Assembly: GCF_016316925.1 (NCBI RefSeq)
Contig: NZ_JAEEGB010000026.1
Span: forward strand, 233,598 to 297,597
Reading direction: 5' to 3'
Length of the DNA: 64,000 nt
Source: Clostridium aciditolerans
GTDB lineage: Bacteria > Bacillota > Clostridia > Clostridiales > Clostridiaceae
The translations under genes and the position numbers were made by a program. Positions within the stretch are counted from its first letter, which is position 1, and each line of letters opens with the position of its first letter. The notes beneath the pieces were generated by a model that was not told where the DNA came from, searched no databases, and saw only the letters and a program-made list of their open reading frames with translations. This document shows positions 10,097 to 19,087 of the stretch, in pieces.

Positions 10097-10585
10097 TTAT
10101 AAATTATTTGTTTCTACGAGAATTGAAATTGTACTTAACATGTTTTCAATAAATTTCAAACTTCCCCACAGCATTATTCTCAATCTTTTCTCTTCTTTGT
10201 TATGTTTCATATTAATAGTTGATTTTTTCATTTCTGAATCTTTACAATTCATAACTGCTAAAAGCATGTTAGATATTCGCATATACTCGTCCATGTCTAT
10301 TTCATTTATATCTACAACGGTAGATACATTTATTTTTGATTCTACAATTTCAACATTTTCACTTATAGTTGAAAAACTAACACCTTGCTCTTTATTTATT
10401 TTTTTAGCATCAAATTTCTCATCGTTTTTTTCAAGGAAAAGGCTTAAATCATGTCCTGATATTCTCCATTGCTTTCCAACCTTATTTGCTATAAGTCTTC
10501 CCTCTGTTATAAACTTTCTAATTGTTTTGTGATGCATTCCTAACATTTCTGCAACTTGATCTATTGTATAAAATTTGTTTTCCAT
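10097..10585 (-). CDS. Excisionase-type helix-turn-helix regulator
   Basis: 162 residues. Residues 1-55 form a MerR/excisionase-like winged helix (YTIDQVAEMLG, then TIRKFITEGRL, then WRISGHDLSLFL), the type annotated as helix-turn-helix domain 17. The remaining 105 residues are polar and unassigned, with a C-terminal helical segment that may serve for dimerisation or partner binding. GGGAGA site. First gene of a two-gene unit with DUF4180; four phased repeats upstream are plausible autoregulatory sites. Confidence 0.75.
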   Translation of the reverse strand: MENKFYTIDQVAEMLGMHHKTIRKFITEGRLIANKVGKQWRISGHDLSLFLEKNDEKFDAKKINKEQGVSFSTISENVEIVESKINVSTVVDINEIDMDEYMRISNMLLAVMNCKDSEMKKSTINMKHNKEEKRLRIMLWGSLKFIENMLSTISILVETNNL

Positions 10586-10620
10586 TACTAATCTCCCATT
10601 TTTTATTTTGATATATGCTA

Positions 10621-10649
10621 ATCATAGCAACACATTTTGCCCTTGTCAA
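10621..10649 (-). promoter_or_regulatory. Sigma-A promoter of the HTH-DUF4180 unit
   Basis: Minus-strand TTGACA (10644-10649), 17-bp spacer, TATGAT (10621-10626). Only one base from full consensus, 36 bp before the start codon at 10585. Confidence 0.75.
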
Positions 10650-10652
10650 TAA

Positions 10653-10692
10653 TTTATTGTATTTTATTATACTTTGTTGCTATTTATTGTAC
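10653..10692. repeat. Four 10-bp-phased direct repeats upstream of the promoter
   Basis: Plus-strand units begin at 10653, 10663, 10673 and 10683: TTTATTGTAT, TTTATTATAC, TTTGTTGCTA, TTTATTGTAC. The period equals one helical turn and the array ends three bases from the -35. It could be a cooperative operator for the neighbouring HTH protein, or intrinsically curved T-tract DNA. Confidence 0.6.
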
Positions 10693-10779
10693 TTATTCAA
10701 CTTGATTTTGTATTTTTCACATTATATTTTAGGATAATAAAGCTATATTTATTTTAGGGTAATTTTAAAAACAAAAGAA

Positions 10780-10812
10780 GCAATCAAAGTGAATCAACAT
10801 CACTCTAATTGC
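10780..10812 (-). terminator. Terminator of the opp operon
   Basis: Thirteen-bp stem (GCAATTAGAGTGA with two wobbles) and a minus-strand T-rich tail (TTCTTTTGTTTTT), after the small membrane ORF that follows oppF. Confidence 0.75.
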
Positions 10813-10896
10813 CCCTTTAAACGATTATCTCTTTTATATCTTATTTTCTTTTACCCAGAGATTTCCGAAGATACTTGCACCTAAGGATACTGCTTT

Positions 10897-11073
10897 TTAA
10901 TTTAGCCAAACCTTGGTAATAAATAAAACAACAGCTGTCAGTATAACAAGTGCTACTATAAAAATAGGAACAAAAACTTGGAATATAGCAATAATCATTG
11001 CAGCTATATCTTTAAATTCAAATTTAGATGTTCTGTACAATTGCTTTTCATTATTATTTTCATTATTCTCCAT
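10897..11073 (-). CDS. Small single-span membrane protein downstream of oppF
   Basis: A 58-codon ORF I translated by hand. AAAGGAG lies nine bases before the ATG at 11073. The protein starts MENNENNNEKQLYRT (polar, Asn-rich) and continues with a hydrophobic segment at residues 22-53 (IAAMIIAIFQVFVPIFIVAL and onward), ending KVWLN. It starts 16 bp after the oppF stop and lies before the operon terminator, so it is co-transcribed with the permease. A role as accessory subunit of the transporter is only inferred from position. Confidence 0.6.
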   Translation of the reverse strand: MENNENNNEKQLYRTSKFEFKDIAAMIIAIFQVFVPIFIVALVILTAVVLFITKVWLN

Positions 11074-11089
11074 AAAGACAATTCTCCTT

Positions 11090-12055
11090 TTATACTAGGT
11101 GGCAGGCTACAAAATGACCGCTGCCTGCATCTTTATACTGCGGTACTTCATTCGTGCATCGCTCCTTAGCATAAGGGCATCTTGTATGAAATTTACATCC
11201 TGCAGGCGGTTTAGCTGGGCTAGGTATATCCCCTTTAAGGATGATTCTATTTCTTTTTAATGTAGGGTCTGGTACTGGTACTGCAGATAATAAAGCTTTT
11301 GTATATGGATGAAGTGGATTCTTAAAAAGTTCTTCTTTTTCTGCAAGTTCTACCAAGGAACCAAGATACATAACCCCTATTCTATGGCTTATATGTTGGA
11401 CAACACTTAAATCGTGAGATATAAATAAATAGGAAAAACCTCTTTTTTGCTGCAAATCTGTAAGAAGATTTATTATTTGTGCTTGTATTGACACGTCAAG
11501 AGCTGATACTGGTTCATCTGCTACAATAAACTCAGGATTAAAAATAAGAGACCTGGCAATTCCTATTCTCTGTCTTTGCCCCCCAGAAAATTCATGAGGA
11601 TATCTTTTCATATGATAGGATGCTAATCCACATATCTCTAGAGTTTCTAATACCCTATCCTTTACATCTGCTTTAGAACAAAGTTCATGGTCTAATAGAG
11701 CTTCTCCTACAATTTCCCCTACAGTCATTCTAGGATTTAATGAACTATAGGGATCTTGAAATATTATTTGCATTTTAGTTCTTAGTTTTCTCATTTCATT
11801 TTTATTTAATTTATATATATCTCTGTCATTAAAGAATACATTTCCATTAGTCTTTTCTATTAATCTTAATAAAGTTCTTCCTGTAGTAGATTTTCCACAG
11901 CCTGATTCTCCAACAAGCCCTAAGGTTTCCCCCACCTTAACTTCAAAGGACACATCATCTACCGCTTTAACATGACCAACTACCCTTTGGAATACACCTC
12001 CTGTTATAGGAAAGTATTTTTTAAGATGTTCAACTTTTACCATTGTTTTTTCCAT
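11090..12055 (-). CDS. oppF: Oligopeptide ABC transporter ATP-binding protein
   Basis: 321 residues. Walker [10 protein letters not shown] near 48, Q-loop IFQDPYSS, signature LSGGQ-like [12 protein letters not shown] near 155, Walker [12 protein letters not shown], and the OppF-type cysteine-rich C-terminal domain ([14 protein letters not shown]) that in this family can bind an Fe-S cluster or structural metal. Start codon abuts the oppD stop, with the AAGGAGG site inside the end of oppD. Dipeptide (dpp) transport cannot be separated from oligopeptide by sequence alone. Confidence 0.9.
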   Translation of the reverse strand: MEKTMVKVEHLKKYFPITGGVFQRVVGHVKAVDDVSFEVKVGETLGLVGESGCGKSTTGRTLLRLIEKTNGNVFFNDRDIYKLNKNEMRKLRTKMQIIFQDPYSSLNPRMTVGEIVGEALLDHELCSKADVKDRVLETLEICGLASYHMKRYPHEFSGGQRQRIGIARSLIFNPEFIVADEPVSALDVSIQAQIINLLTDLQQKRGFSYLFISHDLSVVQHISHRIGVMYLGSLVELAEKEELFKNPLHPYTKALLSAVPVPDPTLKRNRIILKGDIPSPAKPPAGCKFHTRCPYAKERCTNEVPQYKDAGSGHFVACHLV

Positions 12056-13033
12056 TTATTCACCCTCCTTACAATTCCAACATGCAATCTTATGTCCAGG
12101 TTTTACTTCTATAAGTGTAGGTGAAACTTGTCTACATTTATCAGTAGCTTTACTACATCTTGGATTAAAATAACATCCAGTTGGCATACCTAAAGGGTTC
12201 GGTACTTGACCAGGTATAGAATATAATCTATTTGTTTCTTTATTTATAATAGGCTTTGATTGAAGAAGTCCAATAGTATATGGATGCATTGGGCTTTTAA
12301 ATAGCTCTAATACAGGTGCTTCTTCTACAATTTTCCCTGCATACATAACCACTACATAATCTGCCATTTCAGCTACTACTCCAAGGTCATGGGTAATAAG
12401 CATTATAGATGTATTTAACTTTTCTTTAAGATCTCTCATAAGATCAAGTATTTGTGCTTGAATAGTAACATCCAATGCAGTAGTAGGCTCATCAGCTATG
12501 AGTAATTTTGGATTGCAAGAAACCGCCATAGCTATCATAACTCTTTGTCTCATTCCACCACTTAGCTCATGGGGATAGGCATCTACTATTTCATCTGCTC
12601 TCGGTATTCCTACTAACTTAAGAGCCTCAATAGCTTCTTTTCTAGCTTCTTTTTCGCCTACATTTCTATGAAGCATTATAGCTTCGCCTATTTGCTCACC
12701 TGCAGTGAAAACAGGGTTTAAGGAGGTCATTGGTTCTTGGAATATTACGGATATTTGATTGCCTCTCATTTTCATCATTTCCGCATCTGTATATTTTAAA
12801 ATATCTTTTCCTTCAAAAATAATTTCTCCACCTACAATTTTTCCTGGAGGATTAGGAATCAACCTCATAATTGACATTGATGTAATACTTTTACCACATC
12901 CAGATTCACCGACTACAGCTAAAGTTTCCCCTTCTTTTATTTTAAAACTAATATCATCTACAGATTTTATTAATCCATCCTCAGTATCAAAATAAGTTTT
13001 CAAATTTTTAACTTCCAATAAGTCTTTTGCCAC
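12056..13033 (-). CDS. oppD: Oligopeptide ABC transporter ATP-binding protein
   Basis: About 325 residues from a GUG at 13033, eight bases after AGGAGG; a GUG nine bases upstream would overlap that site. Walker A GESGCGKS near 48, Q-loop IFQEPMTS, signature LSGGMRQRVMIA, Walker B LLIADEPTTAL, His-switch ITHDLG, and a C-terminal Cys pattern (CYFNPRCSKATDKC). Pairs with OppF as the heterodimeric ATPase. Three bases or more separate it from oppC. Confidence 0.9.
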   Translation of the reverse strand: MAKDLLEVKNLKTYFDTEDGLIKSVDDISFKIKEGETLAVVGESGCGKSITSMSIMRLIPNPPGKIVGGEIIFEGKDILKYTDAEMMKMRGNQISVIFQEPMTSLNPVFTAGEQIGEAIMLHRNVGEKEARKEAIEALKLVGIPRADEIVDAYPHELSGGMRQRVMIAMAVSCNPKLLIADEPTTALDVTIQAQILDLMRDLKEKLNTSIMLITHDLGVVAEMADYVVVMYAGKIVEEAPVLELFKSPMHPYTIGLLQSKPIINKETNRLYSIPGQVPNPLGMPTGCYFNPRCSKATDKCRQVSPTLIEVKPGHKIACWNCKEGE

Positions 13034-13045
13034 TTTGAACACCTC

Positions 13046-13963
13046 CTACTTCTTTAGCTTTGGATCTATAGCATCCCTTAAGCCGTCTCCCAAAAGGTTT
13101 ATTGCAATAACAGTTAAAAGTATACACACTCCAGGAGGAATCCAGTTCCATGGCTCAAATTGAAGTGTATACATGTTTTGAACTGATTGAATTAGAGTTC
13201 CCCAAGATGGTGTAGGCGGTGTTACTCCAAGCCCTAAAAAACTTAAGGTAGATTCTGTAAGAATGGCTCCTCCTATGCCTAAAGTAGCTGTAACTATAAT
13301 AGAAGCAAAGGTGTTTGGCAGTAAATGTCTAAATATTCTTCTTCTATTTTTTAATCCTAGTGCTTCTGCTGCCTGCATAAATTCTTGCTCCCTTAAGGAT
13401 AGAATTTGTCCTCTAACTAAACGGCAGAGTCCCGGCCAACTTAAAACACCTATAATAAACATAACTACAAACATTTTATTTTCAGGTCTTACCTTTAAAT
13501 CTAACATAAGTGCTCCAAGAGCCATTAATATAGGTAAATAAGGAACACATAAAAATATATCAACTATTCTCATTATTATAGAATCCACTAGTCCTCCATA
13601 AAAACCTGCTATTGCTCCTAGAATACTTCCTAAGACTATTTCAACTATTACTGCAAAAATCCCAACAGCAAGAGAGATTCTCCCTGCATACATAAGCCTT
13701 GTAAAGGTATCCCTTCCAACTTCGTCTGTGCCAAGCCAATGATGTATTGAAGGAGCTGTAGATATATTAGTTAAATCTACAGAATCCATTTTATAAGGTG
13801 ATATATAAGGTCCTACTTCAGCAAATAATATCATAAATATCAATATACCTAATCCTATGATTGCCAGCTTATTTTTCTTTAATCTATTCCAAATAACTCT
13901 CCCCGGGCTTAATATTTTTTCTTCTTTAAGTTTGCCTGTATCAATTTTAACTTTAACTTCCAT
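13046..13963 (-). CDS. oppC: Oligopeptide ABC transporter permease
   Basis: 305 residues with an N-terminal cytoplasmic extension, then six predicted membrane spans. The EAA-type coupling loop is visible (QAAEALGLKNRRRIFRHLLP near 196), as is the conserved ILTESTLSFLGLG end region. AGGAGGG site. Second permease of the opp operon, 11 bp after oppB. Confidence 0.9.
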   Translation of the reverse strand: MEVKVKIDTGKLKEEKILSPGRVIWNRLKKNKLAIIGLGILIFMILFAEVGPYISPYKMDSVDLTNISTAPSIHHWLGTDEVGRDTFTRLMYAGRISLAVGIFAVIVEIVLGSILGAIAGFYGGLVDSIIMRIVDIFLCVPYLPILMALGALMLDLKVRPENKMFVVMFIIGVLSWPGLCRLVRGQILSLREQEFMQAAEALGLKNRRRIFRHLLPNTFASIIVTATLGIGGAILTESTLSFLGLGVTPPTPSWGTLIQSVQNMYTLQFEPWNWIPPGVCILLTVIAINLLGDGLRDAIDPKLKK

Positions 13964-13974
13964 GACACACCCTC

Positions 13975-14934
13975 CTACTTTAACCTAATTCTTGGATCAA
14001 CTACTGCATATGCTACATCCGCAATCAAGTTTCCAAGTAGGGTTAAAATTGCAAGCAACATAGTAATTGCCATAAGTAAGGGATAATCTCTACCATTTGT
14101 AGCTATAACCTGTACAGGACCTATTCCTGGCCAGCTAAATATCTGCTCTGTAACTATAGCTCCTGAAAAAAGTCCAGGTATCCAAAATCCTAAAAGAGTT
14201 ATTACAGGAATCAGAGCATTCTTCAGGGCATGTCTATATATTACAACCTTTTCCCTTAGTCCCTTTGCTCTAGCAGTTCTAATATAATCTTGTCTTATAA
14301 CTTCTAACATACTAGAACGCATATATCTCATTATACCTGCTACGCTGCTAAAAGTTAGCACCACAAAAGGTAAAAACATGTGATACATACAATCTAAAAA
14401 TTTTGGTATCCCAGTAGCTGTGCTTCCAGGTGAATACATGCCTGATACTGGAAAGATGATTGAATCTACTGCAAACCATTTAATTAATAATAATCCAAAG
14501 AAAAAGGTTGGTATAGATGTACCTATAAGAGCAAATATAGTAAAAAATGAATCAAAGAAGGAATATTGTTTTGTTGCAGATATGACTCCTATTGGAATAG
14601 CGATTAATATACTGGCTATTGAAGAAGCTAATGCTAAATAAAAAGAATTCCATATAAAATTATTCATAACTTTTGATACAGGCTGTTTATAAAAATAAGA
14701 TTCACCTAAGTCCCCGTGAATTACTCCTTTTACCCAATAACCGTATTGCACAATTTTAGGCTGATCTAAATGCATTTTATGTCTAAGCTCTGCTCTTTGC
14801 TCAGCAGTAGCATGTGGATTAATTGAAGTTACTGCATCTCCAGGAGCCATTGCAAGTACGAAAAATACGAGCAAGGATATCCCTATAAGCACTGGTATCA
14901 TTTGAAGCAATCTTCTAATTATATATTGTCTCAT
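13975..14934 (-). CDS. oppB: Oligopeptide ABC transporter permease
   Basis: About 319 residues from the ATG at 14934, preceded by GAGGGGGAAAAAG; the longer start overlaps this site. Six membrane spans, the coupling loop RTARAKGLREKVVIYRHALK near 212, and the family end LADVAYAVVDPRIR. Preceded by a 200-bp gap with two hairpins that separates it from oppA. Confidence 0.9.
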   Translation of the reverse strand: MRQYIIRRLLQMIPVLIGISLLVFFVLAMAPGDAVTSINPHATAEQRAELRHKMHLDQPKIVQYGYWVKGVIHGDLGESYFYKQPVSKVMNNFIWNSFYLALASSIASILIAIPIGVISATKQYSFFDSFFTIFALIGTSIPTFFFGLLLIKWFAVDSIIFPVSGMYSPGSTATGIPKFLDCMYHMFLPFVVLTFSSVAGIMRYMRSSMLEVIRQDYIRTARAKGLREKVVIYRHALKNALIPVITLLGFWIPGLFSGAIVTEQIFSWPGIGPVQVIATNGRDYPLLMAITMLLAILTLLGNLIADVAYAVVDPRIRLK

Positions 14935-15042
14935 CTTTTTCCCCCTCATTTTATATTTTCACTTAGGCATATGAAAAGAAATAGGCGAGAATACTGGTCT
15001 ATTATTTATTTGATTATGCCTTAACGGTTGTATATAACAATA

Positions 15043-15071
15043 GATAACCTCAGACTAAAAATCAGGTTATC
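15043..15071 (-). other. Hairpin 1 between oppA and oppB
   Basis: Eight-bp perfect stem GATAACCT / AGGTTATC with a 13-nt loop, 64 bp downstream of the oppA stop. Confidence 0.5.
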
Positions 15072-15088
15072 CTAAGTTTCGAAATTTT

Positions 15089-15121
15089 TAGTTATGCTCA
15101 GAAATTTTCTGAGCATAACTA
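15089..15121 (-). other. Hairpin 2 between oppA and oppB
   Basis: Near-perfect palindrome (AGTTATGCTCAGAAA and its complement) just after the oppA stop. The minus-strand tail is TAAAAATTTC, not a clean T-run, so it may be a leaky terminator or a 3'-end stabiliser giving extra oppA mRNA relative to oppB-F. Confidence 0.6.
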
Positions 15122-15134
15122 AATTATTCAAAAA

Positions 15135-16853
15135 TTATTTTAATTCTATCTTGTACATATCATATGTCCAGTTTCTGAATGGTGATATTTTCATGCCTTG
15201 GACTCTTGCGCTTACTGCCCAAAGGTCTTTGTTTTGATCTAAGAATATATTTGGACACTCTTCATTTATAAGTTTAGCCCATTTATTATATATTTCTTTT
15301 CTCTTTGCCTTATCAGTTTCTTTTAATCCATCTTCTAAAAGTTTATCACTATCAGCATTGTGGAAGGCCATATTATTTGATCCACCAGGTACGTCCTGTG
15401 AACTGTGGAATACTTGTGTAGGATCAGGGTCCAATGAAAGATTCCATGCCATATTATAAATTTCATACTCTCTCTTATCTGACTTATCAAGTAAAGTATT
15501 AAAATCCATAGATTGAGGAATTACTTCTACACCAATCTTTTTCCAGCTGTCCTTTGTTATTGATATTAGTGCGTCCTCATATTTACTACCTGTGTAAGTT
15601 AACCAGTTTATTGTAAATTTCTTTCCGTTTTTATACCTATAGCCATCGGAGCTATTTAGTTTCCATCCTGCTTCATCCAGCATTTTTCCTGCTTTATCTG
15701 GATCATATTTATATTGATTTACATCATCACTATATGCCCATTGTGCTGGTGAAAATGGTTGATTACATACTTCCGCATAACCTTTATAATAGGAGTCAAC
15801 AAAGCCTTGTCTATTCAAACCATAGGTCAAAGCTTGACGAACTCTCTTGTCCTGGAATCTTAGGTCTTTTAAATTAAATGCCATGTATCCATAGCCATTG
15901 TCTGGGTGAAACTGTTTAGTTATAAATTCTGCTTTGTCTAGCATAGCAATATTCTCAGGTTTTGCTGGAATTAAATTTATATCAACGCCTCCTGTAGTTA
16001 TTTCCTGAATCATGGTAGAAGCATCTGTTTTCTTCATTATCAAATTTTTTATTTTTGGAGCTCCTTTCCAGTAGGAAGGATTGCTTTCAAAATCTATTTC
16101 TTGTCCTGGTTTAAACTGTTTCATAACATAAGGACCAGAACCCATTGGTTTTTGATCTAAATCTTTAAGTTTTTGGAAATTTCCTTTTTCAAAGCCATAA
16201 TATTTTTTTGAAAGTATGCTCAATTGACCTAAATCGAAAATAGCACTAGCTTTTGGGCTAATTAATGTAACTTCTACAGTATAAGGATCAATTACTTTAA
16301 TTCCCTCCACTGTTTTAGCATCACCTTTATTGTACTCTTTATATCCTTTTATATGATCTGCATAATTAGATATTTGTCCATCATATTTAGGATCACATAG
16401 CGCAGTAATAGTAAATGCCACGTCCTCTGCTGTTAAAGGTGTTCCATCACTAAACTTTACATCTTTCCTTAGATGAAAGGTATATTTCGTTCCATCCGGT
16501 GATATATCCCATTTTTCAGCTACAGCTGGCACCGGATTTCCTTCTTCATCGTTTGATACTAACCAGTCAAATACAAGTTCATAAGCATATTGATCATAGA
16601 CAGATTGAGCTGTTAAGGCATTAATGTTTCCCTTTGGTGCATCATTAGCTCCTACAATTAATGTATCTTTCCTATTCTTAGCAGCTTCTGGTACCTTTGA
16701 TGGATCTTTTGCTTGTACAATTTCAGTTGTAGTCTTCTTTAAGTCTTGTTTTTGAACAGGCTTTGTTGCTGTGCTAGTGCCTCCACAACCAGTTATCCAA
16801 ATTGATAACGTCATTAGTAAAGACATTACAGCAAGAATTTTTTTTCTTTTCAT
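15135..16853 (-). CDS. oppA: Oligopeptide-binding lipoprotein
   Basis: 572 residues. Signal peptide with lipobox ITGC, lipidated Cys23, then a Ser/Thr/Lys linker and an SBP family 5 domain: TYTFHLRKDVKFSDGTPLTA near 130 and RQALTYGLNRQGFVDSYYKG near 337. Site AGAGGGGG. First gene of the operon; captures extracellular peptides for OppBCDF. The 417-bp region upstream to the divergent gene at 17271 is AT-rich; a weak minus-strand promoter TTATCA-18-TATAAT lies at 17116-17145. Confidence 0.9.
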   Translation of the reverse strand: MKRKKILAVMSLLMTLSIWITGCGGTSTATKPVQKQDLKKTTTEIVQAKDPSKVPEAAKNRKDTLIVGANDAPKGNINALTAQSVYDQYAYELVFDWLVSNDEEGNPVPAVAEKWDISPDGTKYTFHLRKDVKFSDGTPLTAEDVAFTITALCDPKYDGQISNYADHIKGYKEYNKGDAKTVEGIKVIDPYTVEVTLISPKASAIFDLGQLSILSKKYYGFEKGNFQKLKDLDQKPMGSGPYVMKQFKPGQEIDFESNPSYWKGAPKIKNLIMKKTDASTMIQEITTGGVDINLIPAKPENIAMLDKAEFITKQFHPDNGYGYMAFNLKDLRFQDKRVRQALTYGLNRQGFVDSYYKGYAEVCNQPFSPAQWAYSDDVNQYKYDPDKAGKMLDEAGWKLNSSDGYRYKNGKKFTINWLTYTGSKYEDALISITKDSWKKIGVEVIPQSMDFNTLLDKSDKREYEIYNMAWNLSLDPDPTQVFHSSQDVPGGSNNMAFHNADSDKLLEDGLKETDKAKRKEIYNKWAKLINEECPNIFLDQNKDLWAVSARVQGMKISPFRNWTYDMYKIELK

Positions 16854-17209
16854 TGTTATCCCCCTCTAAATAATTTATTGCAGATATCAAAAATAGATTG
16901 ACAACTGTTTTTAATATCTATCTTTTTTTAATATTTTGTGGGTATATTCAACTAATTCATCATTTGTAATTTTATGGTATTTTTGTTATTTTAACACTTT
17001 TGCAATTCATTGTAAAATACTTCGATTTACGTCTTAGTAATAAAATCAACCAATATTTTCCAGTTAATTAGTCATATGTTAATTTGTATTTTCATTGTGT
17101 TAAATTTTATTCTAAATTATATAATTTTTCATACTTATTTGATAATTCAGATATGCATGTATTGATGTTTAACCTTTCACAGATTAATATCCTCTATTAA
17201 GCAAATTGC

Positions 17210-17238
17210 TAACATAATGACTATAATCATCATACAAT
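17210..17238 (+). promoter_or_regulatory. Sigma-E-like sporulation promoter
   Basis: CATACAAT at 17231-17238 matches the Bacillus/Clostridium sigma-E -10 element; 14 bp upstream TAACATA (17210-17216) matches five of seven bases of the -35 consensus. It lies 33 bp before the start of the STAY-GREEN fusion gene. Confidence 0.5.
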
Positions 17239-17270
17239 ACTTATGAGAAATATATAAAGGAAGGAATTAA

Positions 17271-18473
17271 ATGAGCAAATTAAACCCAGAAAAACTTTCA
17301 GTAGAATTTAGAGAAGGGATTACTACTACAGAACCTATTATACCCAGACGCTACACACTTACCCATTCAGATATAACTGCAGAACTTTTCTTAACTATTG
17401 GATTAACATATGCATATGATAAAATCAATGCCATGAGAGATGAAGTGCTTGGTGAATGGATTAAGGTTGGAGATCAATATTTTTTTTACGTGTATTTATA
17501 TGTAGATGGACAATTTGGCTCAGGAACAACAGCTATACGAAATTACATTTTTAGACGTGAACTGCCCCTTGCCTTAGAAGCTATCAGATATGGCGATAGA
17601 AAATTTTTTAGTGCACATCCAGAATTAAACGATGCTCCAATAATAGTCCACTTTATGTCAACAAATCCGCAATTTAATAGAATAGAAAATTGGGGAACTT
17701 TTTCACATTATTATATTAGCAGCTCCCATAGATCTCCTAAGGTAAACCCTTTTCGCCAAAACAGATATTTACTTGATATAAAAATTGGCGATGTTACTGG
17801 AGATGCTATACCAGATAAGGTATTTCTATATGGCAGCAAACCGGAAGGCGCAACAGGAGTTTTTACTGACAACATTATTATTGTAATTGAGGATGGACGT
17901 ACTAATGAAACAAAAACCATTACTCCTGCATTTAATTCAGGATATAATCCTAGATTATTCCTAGGCGATTTTACAAAGGATAAAATAGACGATATAAAAA
18001 TAAGCATTGATTCAGGTGGCAGCGGTGGATATGGCTTCTTCTATCTTTATTCATTTAAGAATAATAATCTTCAAGAAATTTTCAACTTTGACAAGTACAA
18101 TGAAGAATATAAGTATAAAGTAGATTATGCTGACCTCTATAAAGTTGATGTAGGTAATGTTATGCTAAATAAGCTTTTTACACTAGACGTAAGCCATAAA
18201 GGCTATGATTATGTGTCTCAATATTACGATGAAAAGGGCAAATTAAAGAAACCTGTACAGGGAGAAGTCCTCGCTTTAGGTGCATTAGTTCCAATTGTAA
18301 ATGATGAAAAAATTAATGCTTATGATTTACTTGCTTCCCAGCGTATTATTGGTACCACTAACAGCGACACTCTTGGTTATATTGAAAACTTGCTCTCTTG
18401 GGATGGTGAAAAATTTGTTTCTTCAAGAATGTTTGCATCTATACCTGGTACAAATTTGACTTCTCTATATTAA
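17271..18473 (+). CDS. STAY-GREEN-domain protein fused to a VCBS/FG-GAP-like domain
   Basis: 400 residues. Residues 1 to about 150 match the STAY-GREEN (SGR) domain as I know it from Firmicute proteins: LNPEKLSVEFREG, IPRRYTLTHSDITAELFLTI, FRRELPLALEAIRYGDR, APIIVHFMS and NWGTFSHYY. Plant SGR is a chlorophyll Mg-dechelatase. From about 165 a second domain begins with DIKIGDVTGDAIPDKVFLYG and LGDFTKDKIDDIKIS, Ca-binding-loop-like repeats of the VCBS/FG-GAP type. No signal peptide. AAAGGAAGG site. The sigma-E-like promoter suggests mother-cell expression. Function in a non-photosynthetic host is unknown. Confidence 0.75.
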   Translation: MSKLNPEKLSVEFREGITTTEPIIPRRYTLTHSDITAELFLTIGLTYAYDKINAMRDEVLGEWIKVGDQYFFYVYLYVDGQFGSGTTAIRNYIFRRELPLALEAIRYGDRKFFSAHPELNDAPIIVHFMSTNPQFNRIENWGTFSHYYISSSHRSPKVNPFRQNRYLLDIKIGDVTGDAIPDKVFLYGSKPEGATGVFTDNIIIVIEDGRTNETKTITPAFNSGYNPRLFLGDFTKDKIDDIKISIDSGGSGGYGFFYLYSFKNNNLQEIFNFDKYNEEYKYKVDYADLYKVDVGNVMLNKLFTLDVSHKGYDYVSQYYDEKGKLKKPVQGEVLALGALVPIVNDEKINAYDLLASQRIIGTTNSDTLGYIENLLSWDGEKFVSSRMFASIPGTNLTSLY

Positions 18474-18500
18474 CTATAACTGCTAAATATGATCAAATAA

Positions 18501-18535
18501 AGGCCCTCTAGAGTAGTTAACTACATTGAGGGCCT
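18501..18535. terminator. Bidirectional terminator
   Basis: Eight-bp GC-rich stem AGGCCCTC / GAGGGCCT enclosing a second palindrome (AGTAGTTAACTAC), between two convergent genes. Confidence 0.7.
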
Positions 18536-18591
18536 AAAAGTATAGATATTACTGCATTTTATCATCTAAGTTATAGAAATTTTTGATAATA

Positions 18592-18996
18592 CTAATAGCA
18601 AATAAAGTTTTTAATTTCTTTTAAGTCCACCCCAAAGTATACCCATCTTCCTCCTATATATCTCCAACCAGAAGCTGATGTTCTTCCTACATATACAAGA
18701 TATGCCCAGAAGGATTGACCATTTTTTAGCCATATATATGAAAATCTATATACGCAAGGTGCTATTGCTCCGGGATCCACTGCCATCAAACTTGTCTCTG
18801 GTACAGCCGATAGCTGAGGAGTAAAACTAGGTGGCGGTGTTGTTGGTGGACCTTGCTGCTGTCTTTGAAATCCTTCTAACCCCTGTCTGTAAGAAGTACT
18901 AAATGGACATTTAAACTGCTGGTTAGCGCTATATGGACAGCAAGGTATTATGTTGGGATATGAATAACTTTTATCATCATTTCTATAGTTACTCAT
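18592..18996 (-). CDS. Small Pro/Gln-rich protein, possibly spore-surface
   Basis: 134 residues. The N-terminus is low complexity and Cys/Tyr/Asn-rich (IIPCCPYSANQQFKCPF), followed by QRQQQGPPTTPPPSFTP, then a compact C-terminal domain rich in Trp/Tyr (FSYIWLKNGQSFWAYLVYVG, then WRYIGGRWVYFG). Short proteins of this layout recur in clostridia and are often called transporter or hypothetical without evidence. Composition resembles spore coat or exosporium proteins. AGGAGG site. Convergent with the STAY-GREEN fusion. Confidence 0.55.
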   Translation of the reverse strand: MSNYRNDDKSYSYPNIIPCCPYSANQQFKCPFSTSYRQGLEGFQRQQQGPPTTPPPSFTPQLSAVPETSLMAVDPGAIAPCVYRFSYIWLKNGQSFWAYLVYVGRTSASGWRYIGGRWVYFGVDLKEIKNFICY

Positions 18997-19087
18997 TAAG
19001 TAACCTCCTTAATTTTTTAGTTCCTCTGTCATAATATTCGAAATAAAATAAAATGTTACATACCCTTTATAAAAATATTATCTCTTT

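Noticed and set aside
15097-15115. CodY-like box in the oppA-oppB hairpin
   Set aside because: Resemblance to AATTTTCWGAAAATT comes from the palindrome itself, and the site is not upstream of the operon.
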